From Tanypteryx hageni (taxonomy: Eukaryota > Arthropoda > Insecta > Odonata > Petaluridae), in contig CM054112.1 in assembly GCA_028673005.1 (NCBI GenBank), positions 189,569,144 through 189,633,143 of the forward strand: 64,000 nucleotides of DNA, written 5' to 3'. Shown here piece by piece: positions 19,891-34,285 of this stretch (position 1 is its first letter; the number at the start of each line of letters is the position of its first letter). A model generated the notes under the pieces. The model did not search any database and was not told the origin of the DNA. It worked only from the letters and a program-made list of their open reading frames with translations. The translations under genes and the position numbers were made by a program.

Positions 19891-22800
19891 TCAAAGATCC
19901 TTAAAAAAAAGGCGTTTTCCTCAACATGTTTATGACTGCTGGGGAGTCAGATTTACAATTAGAAAATCAGAGAAATGAAAAATGTGAATGTGAAATTAAA
20001 TAAGGGAAAAATAGAGAAACGAGACAAAGATAGTAAGGAAGGTAAGGATAGTAAGAACAAATTGTGAAAAAATCTTAAGTAAGAATAGATAATCCCAGTT
20101 ATACGTCGCCCTGTTGTACGTCGTTTTCCTTATACGTCTTTTGTGAAAAATGTCAACAATTAAAGTTGATACATTATTTCTTTGTAATATTTTGCGTGAA
20201 TGACAAAAAGATGAATGAGAAGATGGTCGCCAAAGCAAAAACGATTTAGCCTTGCCCATGCTCTTATCCGACCAGGGAATTCTAATTTAGGATAGCTTTT
20301 GTATCCTTTAACTATTATTTCTTCAACTATCATTTCTTATGTAATTTTTATCATTAATAGGACTTCATTAATAAATCAATTTCGTATATTTTATACAATA
20401 ACACTGTATAATATATAAAACTGCATAAATAAGCACGATTTGATTCTCTCTACCTAATATCACCACCCGACACCCACATAAACCTCATAAAAAAACTTCA
20501 GAATTATCTCAGGTGAGCGTTTTATGGGAATGAATTTTATTTAATTAATTTGTTAAACTATTTTCGATTTACAAGATATTGTTTACTGTATCATAATGTT
20601 TTGTTTGGGTAACAAATGCCACGTACGAATCATAAAAAGTTAGGTTTCGCTTAGCGTTGTTTCTTAAAGCGTCGAGGTTTTCAGGAACGCATCTCCGACA
20701 CATAGTGCGGACTCGTCGTGTTCCAGGTTTGCGCGAAACTTGCGACGGTACTTGGCAAACTTCCTGCGCGGCGCATGGCGCGGCCGCAGATTAACATATT
20801 TTCAATTCTTTCGCCGTACTATAGTCTCACTCGGGTTCACCGGCGGATTTATCTCTTCAATTTCTCCCGACTGAACTCCTTTCACCTTTCATAGTTTCTT
20901 TCCCCCCTCTCCGCAGCCATTTTCCCTCTAATCCTCATATCCTTCCCTTCGTGACTCAGACGCCCACTTTTAAATCTTCTGGTTGCGCAGCGTATGAGCG
21001 ATCCTATCTCGAACCCACCACTGACGCGCTACTAACTCTCCGATGCACGGCGAATCGGGATATAGTCATCAATGGTGCCTCGTGCACATGGCTTGTACTC
21101 TCTGCTCCGACCGCTAGATAATGCCGGCCACACACGCAGGCAATTGAAATCCGTTTAAGGATTCCGAGACAGATAAGGCGAAAATAAAATTCACCACGAG
21201 CTAAGACGGTATTGTGGCAGCAGAAAAAGATGACGGATATTTTAAAATCGGGCTTTTGAGGATTGAAACGAACGAGGCATAATCATGTGAACTCGAGGGT
21301 TAGGTAAAAACTTACACAGAGGTGCAAAACCGTATAAAGGTTAATCGGTCATCAAGAAACAAATGGGGATAAACTAAAAGTGGCCCTGAATGACGTGCCT
21401 GTTAAGCCAAGGCGAAAAATTACTCTTTCCATCATTCTGAGGAAATGGCGTTTCTAGAATAATTTACAATTACGTAATTGAGCGTTTAAACCGTGCGATG
21501 CATTTCTTAATAAGTTCATTACAACACAAAATATATAAAACGCATCTGAAAAACTTTCATGATGCTGGAATTTTTTTCAAAGTTAAAAATGTTGAAAATA
21601 TCTCTTTACTTCTATTTGGGTTTTCAATAAAGGTTGTGGAAATATATTTAAATTTTAGGTTTTGAGAACAAATAATTAGGATCTTCAGTGAAGTTAATAC
21701 AAAAGTTTTTATCAAGTTATTCATCCCTATAGCTATCTCCTGCGTTACTTATATGCACTATTCTTATTTGATAAATCATAATTTACAGCGCAAGAAAATA
21801 TCTAAGTCATACCAAATGTCTCCGAGTCCCCTACTAAGTTCACCATGAGAATACAAAAATTATTATCAATTCTCCAAAGTTCGCCGGTATATGTGTATGT
21901 ATACGTATAACTTTTAAATTCAAATAACCCGATAAAAATTATAAATAAACTTTTTTAGCTAAAAATTTTACATTTCGCACTAAAAGTGAAAAAAATAATT
22001 ATAAAATTATAGATGTTGTCTAGTTTATTAAGGTTAGGTGACATTTGTAACCAAATGTCAAATTATGTCCTTCCACTTTCTGTAGGAAACTCGAGGCAAT
22101 ATATGATTTCAAAATTTACTTTTGCCTTTTTGTGTTAGACAAAAAATATCGCAATAAGAGTTCTTCGTAAATTTTTATTGAAATATCCCAATGTCGAAGC
22201 GATCAGAACGTATTACGATTCCGTTTGTGTGCCCGTCCGCCTGTTTTGTCATCTTTAGGACTTCTCGGATTTGACGCAAACATAACGAAAAAGATCAATT
22301 AACAACTTTGGCAATCTGTGAACTAAAACATTAAGAAACAACTACCATAGGAAAGGTAAAAGCAATTTAAAGCAAATTACGTTCTACTAGACTAGGAATG
22401 TCGAATACGTTCGTCGCTACCCACATACGGCGAATTACTAAATTTTTCCTTCTAATTCTGAAACTATTCTAAATTTAAGTTTTTGGTATGTGTGGAATTT
22501 TATTCCTTAATGAACAGTTTGGAATCTAATGTTAATCATACTTTGAATTTATCCCTCAAGTTGAAGGCATAAGGAGTGTAAAAATATTTCTTTTATGTTA
22601 ACATTTAAAAACTCTCAAAATTTACCGTGCGCAGAGGCATTATTGATTAAAATCGATATAAAACCTCAAACCAACTTTCAAAAGATGGGACATCCTATTA
22701 TTAACATTGCATGTATTTTGTATAATGTGGCGAATATGACGACTGACCAGCAAAGTACGGCGAGCATCGAAATCTTATTTGACAATCCTGTACTAGAATA

Positions 22801-25800
22801 TAGTAACTGCGCAAAAAATGAACATATAATTTTAGAAATGAATATGATGACTGAACTGAAGATGCTACTTTAAAATATACATCTGAAGGGGGTCTCAAAT
22901 ATTGCAATATCTATAAACGTGGCATATGTAAGCAATGGTGCTAGTATTAATGTGATATACATATAGTGAAATTGCACTGCTGGTGAGGAGCGTAATAGAG
23001 TTATCTCACAATATGAAACCAAACTCTTCCCTGAGTGACCCGTCAATGACAAGGGGGTGTAATACTTTCCAGAACCGATTTCGCCGTGTATTTATTTATT
23101 TATTTAATAAGTTCAAAAACAGCACTCAGGCCTATTACATTGAACATTACAACCAATAAATAATAAATGCATATAAAAATATATATAAAACAGTCAAATA
23201 AAACAATAAGAAGTTCAATGGAAAACATCAGTATGAGGATCTTGCATCAGAGATTGGTTATATAAGTTTGGGAGGCGGAAAATTAAGGAGCGTTTTGTGG
23301 TTGAGAGCCGAGGAGTGCGGCAGAGAAAACATTTCATTAATAGATACGAATAAAAATTCATCATCGCTAATTATTTTATTCTGAAAACATCTAAAGAATC
23401 AATAAAATCAAATAAAAATTCAAAACTGAAATGCACTCCATGGTAAAAAGTAGAACAAGGTGTAAAGAGGATAACGTACTTCATCCATAAAACTGATCTA
23501 AACGAGTCATAACATGGCTTTTTGAATATAGCGTTCGATTGTGCTTCCGTGTAGAATCAACGATACTCTATTTATTCATAGTCAAAGCAGATTAAAAAAG
23601 CTTTCAAGATAAATACTAGAAGAACAGAACGAAGAAAAAAAAAGTCTACATTCGACTTTGTGACGTTAAGAGCGGCTGTCATGACGCAGGCCGAGTGTAG
23701 ATTTCCCAACATACAGGTTTCCTGCTGACGCCGATTAAGTGGACACAGTCGCTTCTTAATTAGGACTCATTTACAAAGCCCTAGAGACATTTTCCATGGA
23801 ATTCAATGCAAAAGGCGTTATGATACTTTCCTTGAAGCGTACGTCACTACTCCAGCTAGCAGTAACATTTTAAGCGCAAAGAAAAATTCCACACAGAAAA
23901 CGTGACCGCTTTCCAGCGGTAAAATTATTTCGTATTCATTAAATAATGAAATTTTCGATATAAGCTACGTCATCGAACTGTAATTTGAGCCAATCCTTCT
24001 TTAACATGGGAGGTTAGGTAAATAAACATGACATTTCCCTTAAAAATTTTGTTTCTTTTAGACGTTTCTCCTTGACCTTGTTTAGAATGCATTGTGATTG
24101 ACACTAAAAGCAAAGCTTCCAATTATTAGGCAAAATTTGCATTACCTGACTAAAAAGAGGGTCATGCCCTGCATAAGTAATATGAAACGAATGGGTACAC
24201 AGGAGAAATTTCGAAATAGTCTAGGAGAATACTTGTAGAAAATGGACACCTTCCATCGAGGAGCTCCTTGTCAAGGAAACGTCGCCAAACTCAGCCGATA
24301 CGCACATCCGAGTAAAGACGGCTTATTAGAATATCTGGACTGAAACAATTCTCGATAATTTAAAAGACCACTTAATTCGAACAAAAATCTTCCACAAGTT
24401 GTAATATACCTAATATTCATATATAACACGTATGCAATAAATCATTAAAAATGCGTTGGAGTTGGAAGATTTTACTATAATTCCACATCAAACGGCTTAA
24501 ATACACCGAATTTTCCGTATAGAATAATAAAAAACGGTACAATATACATTGCACAAACTTTCTCATATACTACGTATACATCGAGTCTCACAACACTTTT
24601 TCCTGACTGGAAGGATCTCTTACGACTACAAAAAAACTGCGGAAAATGTCTTCTGCACGTAAGTGGTATTAAAAATTGATTATGTGAATTACGTGAAAAT
24701 CAAACTTGATAAATAGTTATATCAAACATAAATATCAAGTATTTACAGATTGACGAAGGCACATAAGCACTGAAGCATTATTGCTGGATGAAGATTGTCA
24801 ACAGAACTAGGAAGAGCTGGACGGTAGCTGGGCGTAAAAATCTATATATTATGTCGCTGAACGATATATAGTTATTTTTGAGAAATATGGCTTATGCGGT
24901 ATTATTTATGACTCCAAGTTCTATAACTGAATAAGTTTTAGTCAAAATCGTTGTCATTTTTTAATAAATAGACAATTCGTGAAAATCAACAAGAGTAAAC
25001 TACCCTTTATTTTTGCGCTATATCGTTCGTCTCTTTGTAGTTTCCATTTTGGATAATAGTATGCCTAAATACGAAATGGCATTTGATTTCGTGGGTCCGT
25101 CTAGGCTCTAGGACCTCGAACGGGCAGACAGCATGGCGAAAACCACTAAAACGTGTATTTCCGTCAAATCTCGAAGTCATAGATTTTCGAGATTACAATA
25201 CTTTCTCTATATACTACATATATGGTAAAGTAAAAATATAGTTTAAAAGATAGGGATTATCTTCAGAATAAGAAGCATAATGGAATAAAATGACTGCAGT
25301 CATTGGAAAAAATTGGGCAGAGAATTTCGTTTTTTATTTCAGCATTATCGAATAAATAAGTTAGAGCGATTGCTACTGTACGCCGCATATAAAAATGTCT
25401 CGTTCGTCCGGAGGACGTGCGACCGTGGGAAACCTTTTGAAGAAGCGTCCGCATTCAGGGAGGGTGGAATCTGAAATGGAATGGCGGGAGGAAGTAGTAT
25501 AACGGGTATTAAGAGGAAAAAAATAGAAGCAAAAAAACACCGCAAAAACTTTCTCATATCCTCACGCTTTTAGTGCATCACTGGTTAAATTACCGCTTGA
25601 CCAGCTTGATGGTCGGTTGGCGCAAAACTGGATATATTATAATGACACTGGACGGTATGAAGTTGCATTTCAATATGCGTGGTTCATGTAATATTGTTAT
25701 TGGAAAGCAGATCTATGATTGGATGAATTTTAACAGAAATCCTTTCCATCATTTTTGAGTAAATCGACTTTCTGCGAATATCGACGAGAATAAACTACCC

Positions 25801-28800
25801 TCCATTGTTTCGCGTTACGGTTCATTTCGACGAGTTTTCTATCTCGAGTGATATCCTACGGTCGACAGACTACGGACGCGCGAAATTGCAGAGACTACCT
25901 TTTCAGCTCCTTAGATCAAAATCTCGATGTCGATTTTTTTCGCGATCACAAATACTTTCTCGATACACCTCGCGCGTGAAAAGTTAAAAAGAGGCGAAAG
26001 AAGGCAAAGGACGCGCGATGATCGAAAGAACGCGAGGGCGTAACAGACGAGGAGACTTAACGTGCTCTTAGAAATCCAGTTCTCTCTTCACTCCCACACA
26101 AACTCTTATCTCTCTCTCTCCTTTTAACTCAATGGACTTCGCGGGGAAAGGACGGAGTGAGAGAGAAAGTATGGGCGAAAAATATGGAGAATCGATATCC
26201 GAATTCTCGCGGCCTCCCACTCGAAATGCCAAAAGAGAGTGCATTATTTTCTCGGCCCGCGTCGGGTGCGAAGCGGCGACCGTTCAGAATGTTCTCCCGG
26301 CGTTCGTTCGCTAAACGGATCACGCGCGTCGATTCCTCCACCGCTATACGGGGTCTGACCTTTTTTTTTCGCAATTTCTATGAGCACGCACGCGGATGTG
26401 TGTTAACCAAGAAGCGCCTCTTAAGCCGGCCCAAAAATCATTCGCTCGCTCGCCTTTTTAGCGTTGAATAACTTACAATTAGTGGTAGAGAAGCCGAAGG
26501 GAGAATGAAGGCAAAAAGCACGCTTCTACCATGCCGAACGACTGAATGCGCAGTTTCCAATCATTCTATTCTGCAATACACATCTCCAGTCGAACTTTTG
26601 GTAATCACTCCGCGTTTCTGCATCATCGCGGTACAAGGTTCGACGGATTCGAACGACCTTCGGTTTTACATTTACACTGATGCCGCCGGAGGAGTGTGGC
26701 AGGGGGTGCTATTGCACGACAGGTACGATTATTAAAGTCTCTATGAACCTGTCTTACCGTTTACGGAAAAAAGAAGCCTTGCAGTTTAAGTCGGTTCGAG
26801 GGATTATGCCGAAGTATTTGCTTTTAACTCGTTTCTACCTCTACGCACAATAATAGAATTTGGTAAAAATATGCACCCAACATCATCAATGAATCAAAAG
26901 CCATTAAAGATTCCGAAGTCCCTCGTACATAACCAGAGAGATTTTCTCGAATGCAAAGCGGGCCAATCGTATTGCAATCGCCCCCAACCTTGGATCGTCG
27001 TCAGAAGGAAAAATTGCTGTTCTTGTACTCGAATTTGCGTTTTTATTGCTTGTAATTCCTAAAACTAATTTATTTTGCGTTTAAGAGAAATCCTAAAAAA
27101 GAGGTCCGAAGAGTTCAAATGCCGAGCAAGACTTCGGGAACATCCCAACGAAACCGGAACATCTGCTCACCCTGTTTATACTCGATTCTTCTACACTTCT
27201 GCCAAAGACCCTGAAAAACCTCAGTCCGGTCAAATTTTTTGCAAAAAAAACGGCAAAGGAAGAACGAAATAAAACGATTCTTTTGACGACCAATTCGTAT
27301 ATCGCATACTAAACGTTCTGCATTAGTCACTGCGCGCATATCAATGATTACGGAAAATTTTCGTTTTTGCCGCTTTCCCGCCATTATTGTTCTACGGCCA
27401 TTCGGCCAGCAATTCAATACATCCCACGCACGCGATAGCACGATGCAATAAGCGACCCCGAGAAAGAGATTGAGAATACAATAGACACAAACGGCCGAGC
27501 GCACGTGCAGTCGTTTCACACACGTAAATTCTTTCGAAATTCCCAGCGTGATTGGTATGTACCCGACACTCGATATCGCACGCCTATTGCAATTTGGCAA
27601 GATTTAGGACGTCGTGTGTACTAACTTAAACACCTTAATGCCTCGAAACAAAAATTCAAAAATGACTACTTCGACCTTTCTCAAGTCCTTCCAAAATTTT
27701 AAGTAGGCGTTCGCGCAAGTTAAATCGAACTTTTCGAAAACTGCGGAGAAAAAAATAACGCTGGCAGCTACTTGTCCGGAATGGGAAAAAGATATATGGG
27801 ATGCCAACGCCCTCAACTTATATCTGCAGAGACACGTTTCCTGGCAAGCCCTTCTGGCAAAAGAATAGCCAGATTGCCAACCGATACTGACGCGACAGAA
27901 AAAAATATAGAAATAATTCTGGCTCTTTCATAATGTAAAGTGAAGCCTTGAAAACATTTCGCGAAGGAATAAGAAAAATGCAATTAATAAGTTTTACTTT
28001 GACATGCAGGGCATTGGGATTCTTAAATCTGAAATTTTAAAATAAAAATCTAGATTGATATATTTATTCACCGCAGAAACATACTTGCACACGAATTCTG
28101 GGAATTGCTTTCGAATCGTCTGATATGGAGGCACTACGGGTAAAATTTAGTTTGTTAAATAACAATAGTATTAATTATAATATGGCAGCATAAAACAAAC
28201 TATTTTCAAAATTAAAAAGAAATTAAATACAACAATGACAGAGAAGACTCACCATTCCGCTGCGTCTGTCTAGTCTATGAACGGAATGCATTGCAGGCAT
28301 TAACATCAGAATTTCCCATAATTATAGTCTAGCCTACAGTTATCTTCAAGTGGCTTGTCGATGGAGGCCAGGGGGAGCATAAAGAATAAGTGAGTCATCG
28401 CCTAGTTTTCTCCTAAGAGACCGACAACTTGCGCACCTGGCGAGTCTTCTTATTTCACTTTAGATAAGTACGTACTAGACGGGAGTCACAATTTTTTTCA
28501 TGTATTCCTCCGCTATTTAATATAATAACCTTGGCTGATGTAATTACTTACACAATTGTAATCTAAGGAAAAACTCAACAATTAGTACAATATTTTAAAG
28601 ACGTTCGAGATAAAGAGAGATAAAGTCATGTAATGGCATAAAATGATAGGGGTTATTGCTTCCATGAAGTTTTAATGCATGTGCAAGCGATCGTATATAA
28701 TTGTTACCTCAATTTAATCATCTTCGAGCACATCATAGCGTCACATATAAAGTTTAATATTTGATTCAATTAATACAAACATTAAAAATGCCCTTGTTTG

Positions 28801-30362
28801 CCCAATAACGTAAATATTGTATCCGTAATTAGTTATAATCTGAAATAAAAACTCAAGGCGTAATTTAGTAAATGATTTTTTACACCCACTGACAACACTG
28901 CTATCTTAAATTTTACGCATGAATGTAAATTGGAACGAATACAAATGATCTTAACACTTTCTACTCAACAAATTAATTTTAAAATTACTGTTAATACCAT
29001 ATAAGTTTTAATTACGTTTTTAACATCTGTGTATGCTTTGATGCCGGTATTCTGATACCAGCGTCACTACACTCATGTTTGGCTCTACTCCGAGCAATGA
29101 CAGTGCCAGAATGCAATTGGACATGACATCTAAAAGTCACAGAGCAAAACACACACTATAAACATTAAAAAACACTAGCTTCCCTTACAAGAGTATCTTC
29201 GTCAAGGGTTACAACAAATCGAAGATATTTATGTCGATACACGTTATTCTGAATATCAACTGGGATTTTAATTACGCAGCCACATAAAAATGAGATGATA
29301 TGATAAACAGTCTCGTTCACATATCTATTATATACAATGTTATTACGAACCTTCCACACGCTCTTCCTGAAGCTGGCAACCCGCACCCCACCAAATGTTG
29401 ACAAGCACGAACTGCCCTTCAATTTCACCCAGCTGAGTTGGCTATCAAGCTGTACGTGAAAACAACACAGACACCTCAATGAAGCGCAGGATATGGTGCA
29501 CCAAGCGTAACAGCTGCTCACAAAGAATATTTATCTCGAGTTTATGGAGCACAACTCATCGTTGAAATCGAAAATATTAGTAATGTTGACGACTCCGCCT
29601 CAGAGAAATACGAAACCAACATGCGCCATGTTATTTACGTCATATGGAGAAAGTCTATAAAATATTTTAAGTTAGTAACAACTTTGGCCACATCATGGCG
29701 CTTCTTACAAAAGGATCTGCAGCGGTCAATAGTAGAACTACGTGACAGCTTAACCGCTTAACTTATCTCAGAAATACGGTTGGTCGTTTTTCTTTGCAAC
29801 ACCTCGAATATTTAAAAGGTTATCAATTATAATTTTATAATGATTGATAAATTATTTTTGGAATGTAAAAGCAATCGTAAATTCTTGAGCTTTATTTTCT
29901 TTCTTTCATCTTCAGAACGGTTATATTTTCATGCTATTATCAAGGATTGAAAACATAGAATTAAAGTAATATTCTGATGCGACCATCCCTGAAACAAACT
30001 AATTTCTGTACCGTGACACTCAATTCGATTTTGCTATAAAAAATAAAATTTTCATAATGAAGGTTAATCTACCACCAACAGTGAGCTAACAACTATTTCC
30101 TCGTTTATCATATTTTCCTTCCCAAGCGTGTAGGATACATTACTTCTCTTAGTTTTTTTGGTTAATATTTCTATGAAACCTAAAGTGGTTTTGTGATATG
30201 CTTAAGCGTAGCTTTCGTGGAAAATTAATTAAAACATTCAAAGACGAAATCAAGAATTAAATAAGTATCAGAATTATAATACCAATTACAAGTGTTCATA
30301 TCCTACAGGCATAAAACAAATTGAAATTTACAACAATTTTCAATAAAATTTTGATATACAAG
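19891..30362. other. Long gene-poor, transposon-poor region
   Basis: About 10.5 kb without a supportable gene. CpG-rich patches occur near 20.6-21.2 kb and 25.4-27.6 kb. A TTTA microsatellite is at 23087-23106, possibly the tail of a minus-strand retroelement fragment. A gtccgtc-family fragment lies near 22228. The longest frame (27115-27600, minus, 161 codons) has no recognisable domain. Confidence 0.4.
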
Positions 30363-30720
30363 TAGGGTAGCCAGATGTGTCCCATTGTGGGGTACAATAC
30401 TCCATTTATTGAATCAATTTTTAGAAATACCAATTCCCAATAATCTCAAATGGAGTACCCAAAATACCCCAATTCTTTGTTTCGAAGGGTTTATTTGTTA
30501 GAAGCACTGCATAAATAACGGAATTCGGCCAAGGTAAATAGACTAACAGGTAGTATTGATTTTCAGGTATTTGTGTCACAGAAGTGCAAGATAATATTTT
30601 GCTTCTACATAAGATAAGATTGAAAATTAAATATGTAGTGGTGTTGTTTGAAAGTTGAAAAGTGAGATTAAAATTGAGTTAGTTTTGTGAGTCTTTAATG
30701 ATGTAATAGTTATGCAATAT
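30363..30720. mobile_element. hAT left-end fragment
   Basis: The sequence tagggtagccagatgtgtcc at 30364 resembles the terminus of the hAT copy at 1297 (tagggttgccagatgtcc). No matching right end was found downstream. The right boundary is arbitrary. Confidence 0.35.
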
Positions 30721-30960
30721 CAGAGAATAAAATGTACCAAAATATTCTTTATTATGTTTAGCTGCTTTAATATTGAAAATAATTCTAACCTTTTTTTTAC
30801 TAATTTATTTTAGTTATTTCATTTTGTATGTAAGGCTAGGTAAAATAAATGTCATTTTTGCGATGTGTTGGTAACATTTTAAGTAACACATTCGCAAAAA
30901 TTAATTCTTTTCCTCATTGCATCCCAATTTCCTTGTCGATATTACCCGTTTATTCTATAT

Positions 30961-31100
30961 CAGTGGTTCTCAAAGTGTGGTCTGTGGACCACTGGTAGGC
31001 TGCGAGGGTCTTTCAGGTGGTCTGCGGGACCAATTTAAAATTTCGGATATCGATGTCCTTTATGAGGAATATGTTCTGTTGAAAACATTCCATAAAAATA
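30961..31100. mobile_element. hAT MITE left-end fragment
   Basis: cagtggttctcaaagtgtgg followed by tctgtggacc and ggtctgcgggacc is the typical left terminus of a widespread hAT MITE type. The inverted right end is missing. The right boundary is arbitrary. Positions 31100-31972 show nothing else. Confidence 0.5.
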
Positions 31101-31972
31101 TAAGAGTTTGAACATATCAAAGCCATTTGGATTAAATTTCTGAATTCGTTCAATGTACCGAAAAAATAACATTTTATTTTCGCTTTGCATCACTTAAACT
31201 CAAAATGCGAATGTGTTCAGCCTGTTCAATGCTTGGAGGAAAGATAGGAATAGATTAAATTTACAGGCCGAATTGTTAATAAAAACTAATTTTAAGCAAT
31301 ATTGTAAGGAATTTCATGCATATATTTTGAAAAATAACAATTATTAAAAAAGTTTGTACAAACGAAAAATATTAATAAATTAACCTGAATTTGTTTGTGA
31401 TTTATATTTGCAATATTTGGTACTATGTATATTTTAGCAACTGAATTGATATAATTTTTAAAATTTTTGTTGATTTAGATTTATTTTATTGTTTTTTTTA
31501 TCATAAAAGATGAATTGAAGAAGAAATACTATTACTTATATTTTTCATTTTTCAAAATGTGTTGAAAGAGGTTTTTTGCTCATTATCGTCTTATTTGTGC
31601 ATCCCAATTCTAAATTTATGATCTGACCAACCTATATACAAGTAACATTGCAAAGATTCTATACAATAGTTGAACCAAACATAGAGCGTTATCAGGTATA
31701 ATTTAATATATTAAAGGCTAGCACAAAGAAAAATTAGATTTTATTATAATGTAATAACAGAGCTTATAAGTCACATGAGTTCATGACGACAATAAATTGA
31801 CCATGAAAATTGGTTATGAGCTATATCAGTCACCTTCACTTCATTGACTTCAACAGTGAGCACATATGTTCGTCAACACTATCAGTCCAGTACTAGTGTC
31901 GCTTAACAATTATATAAAGATATCTACATAATTTCCTCTGATCCACATAACTCCAGTGATTGAATGCTTGGT

Positions 31973-32053
31973 TTATTTTTCAACGTACTCTTGATTAGAC
32001 AAAGACTTCATGGCAGGATGTATGTGAAATCTCTTCTTTGGTATAACACCAAC
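31973..32053 (-). CDS. Possible 3' terminal exon of an unassigned gene
   Basis: On the minus strand a good acceptor (ttactcatttcag) precedes an 81-bp segment reading VGVIPKKRFHIHPAMKSLSN, then QEYVEK and TAA, in phase 0. The AT-poor codon use and hydrophilic composition look coding. It does not continue any UNC-50 exon in phase, and no upstream exon was recognised in 32-38.6 kb, which is filled with transposons. It may be the last exon of a gene whose earlier exons are unrecognised, or chance. No family is claimed. Confidence 0.28.
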   Translation of the reverse strand, partial: VGVIPKKRFHIHPAMKSLSNQEYVEK

Positions 32054-32348
32054 CTGAAATGAGTAAGTTTAAAAAGACAGATTTAATTACATTGGTCAAC
32101 AAAGATTTTGTTAAATGTAAAATTTCAACTGTTTCTTATGTATTTTTAGGTGCTGATTTAAAAAATGAAGTCAGAATTTTTCTATCACCCACCATTTTTG
32201 TGTAACTGACAATAATATGTATATAGAAATTAGCGTATAAATAAATATTACTTATTGTGTTCATAGAAAGAAACAGCTAGTTTGTAAATGTTGGTTTGTT
32301 TATGTGTTGACTGCTAACATGAAGTCATTGTTTGCACATCACCATAGT

Positions 32349-32586
32349 CCAAAAGCTATGAGTCATCACCTTGGATCTCTTTGCTGTCAGTTGAGTGTCA
32401 GCTTCCATTTGTGAAACATGCCTAGTGTCTGTGACTCATAGTCCAAAACCTATGAGTCATCACCTTGGGTAGGCAGCTACTAATGTAAATATTCTGACAC
32501 TTTCACAATGTCTGATTCAGTATCTCCTCTTTGCTCTCAGTTGAGTGTCAGCTTTCATTTGTGAAACATGCCTAGTGTCTGTGAGT
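32349..32586. repeat. Partial direct duplication inside the transposon 5' region
   Basis: A segment starting ccaaaagctatgagtcatca (32349) recurs at 32444, and the block ctcagttgagtgtcagctt...tagtgtctgtga recurs at about 32536-32584. The second copy is split by unrelated sequence, so duplication was followed by rearrangement. Confidence 0.75.
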
Positions 32587-32855
32587 TCTAGCTTAGTGGT
32601 GAATATTTTTAGTGTGTAGTGTGTTTTTTAAGGGAAACGCCTCAAAATTGTAAAAGACACCCAAACAATTTTTGCTATATTTGTGGTGAGTTAACTTTTA
32701 AGGCACAGAGGTGAAATATTACCCCTCTAGTTAGTAAATCATATGAGCTTTATTTTGGATGCAAAGTAGGTGATCAGGACAAATCTTGGGTCCTTCACAT
32801 CTGTTGTGCTTCATGTGTAACACTACTGACTGGCTGGCTTCAAGGATCCCGTCAC

Positions 32856-34285
32856 ATGCCATTTGCAGTTCCCATGGTTTGGAGAGAACCTAAGGACCAT
32901 TCATCAGACTGCTATTTTTGCTTGACTAACATATTTGGAATTACATTTAAGTCTAATCATACTGTAAAATATCCAAATCTTCCATTAGCTATCAGACCTG
33001 TGTCCCATGGTCCAGAGCTTCCTGTACCTAAGCCACCAGAAAGATGATGGTGATGTCGAGACCCAGAGTGACTCAGGAGATGAAATACAGAATGGCCCAG
33101 CATTTATGGAAAGCTTGACTTCTTCTAACCCTCACTTAATAACTCAGTCTGAACTCAATGATTTGGTTCGTGATCTTAATTTATCTAAAAGTTAAGCAGA
33201 ACTTTTAGCTTCAAGATTAAAAGGATGGAATCTTCTTGATCAGGACACTAAAATATGTTTTTCCATAAACGTCAACAGCAATTCGAACATCTATTTTCTA
33301 AAGAGTGAGATCTAGTTTATTGCAATGATGTTGATTCTCTACTGGAGGCCTTGGGGCAGCAGCACAATCCTCAGGAGTGGAGTTTGTTCATAGATTCCTC
33401 AAAGGTGAGTTTAAAAGCAGTCCTGCTTCACAATGGAAACAAGTACCCATCTGTTCCACTAGCCCATGCTGCTCACATGAAGGAATCGTATGAAAACATG
33501 AAACTTCTGCTGACCAGTATCCAGTATGAAAAGTATTCTTGGCATGTCTGCGGAGATCTAAAAGTGATTGCTCTGAATCTTGGGTTACAGCTTGGATACA
33601 CCAAATTCTGTTGCTTCTTGTGTGAATGGGATAGCAGAGATAAACAACACCACTACATCAAAAAGCAATGGCAAAAAATGAAACTCACTCCAGGAAAGAA
33701 AAATGTAGTTAGTCACTGGTTAGTTCTGAAAAAATCTAATTATCCCCATTGCACATTAAACTAGGCTTGATAAAAATTTTTGTAAAAGCAATGGATCATA
33801 ATGGACGTGGATTTCTCTTGAAAATTAAATTTCCGAGAATTAGTGAGGCAAAAATCAAAGAAGGAATATTTGTGGGTCCTTAAATAAGGGAACTGATGAA
33901 GGATGCTTTGTTTGAAAGCCAACTGAATGAAACTGAAGCAGCTGCATGAGCATCTTTCAAAAAAGCAATCACCAACTTTCTGGGAAACTACAAAGCAGAA
34001 TACTAAAGGCAACTTGTGAGTGAGCTTCTTGTGGCCTACAGAGCAATGGGATGTAATATGTCTCTAAAAATACACTTTTTGGACTCCCATTTGGACTTTT
34101 TTCTGGAAAACCTCAGGGCTGTGAGCGACGAACATGGAGAATGCTTTCATCAGGACATCTCTGCTATGGAAAACCGCTATCAGGGAAAAGGGAGCCCAAA
34201 AATGTTGGCTGACTACTGCTGGACACTTAAAAGGGATGTTCCTCAAGCAAAGTTCAGCAAACAATCCACATCAACCACATTTTAG
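32856..34285 (+). pseudogene. Broken protein of the long-TIR transposon
   Basis: Coding fragments run in order: 32856-33047 (MPFAVPMVWREPKDHSSD, with CYFC-type cysteines), 33007-33195 (acidic), 33351-33764 (PQEWSLFIDSSKVSLKAVLL; later GYTKFCCFLCEWDSRD), then 33765-34012 with stops (KFPRISEAKIKEGIFVGP) and 34016-34285 (MSLKIHFLDSHLDFF, later SAMENRYQGKGSPKM and a TTF end). Several frameshifts and stops make it non-functional. The family is widely repeated in arthropods; function is unknown to me beyond association with mobile DNA. Confidence 0.7.

Noticed and set aside
22595..22873. 92-codon plus-strand frame
   Set aside because: AT-rich, no recognisable family, no neighbouring exon.
27115..27600. 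161-codon minus-strand frame, the longest in the gene-poor region
   Set aside because: No recognisable domain or motif, and opposite-strand frames overlap it; probably a chance frame in mixed-composition DNA.
29165..29521. 118-codon minus-strand frame, cysteine-rich start
   Set aside because: No signal peptide cleavage pattern, domain or family recognised; likely chance.
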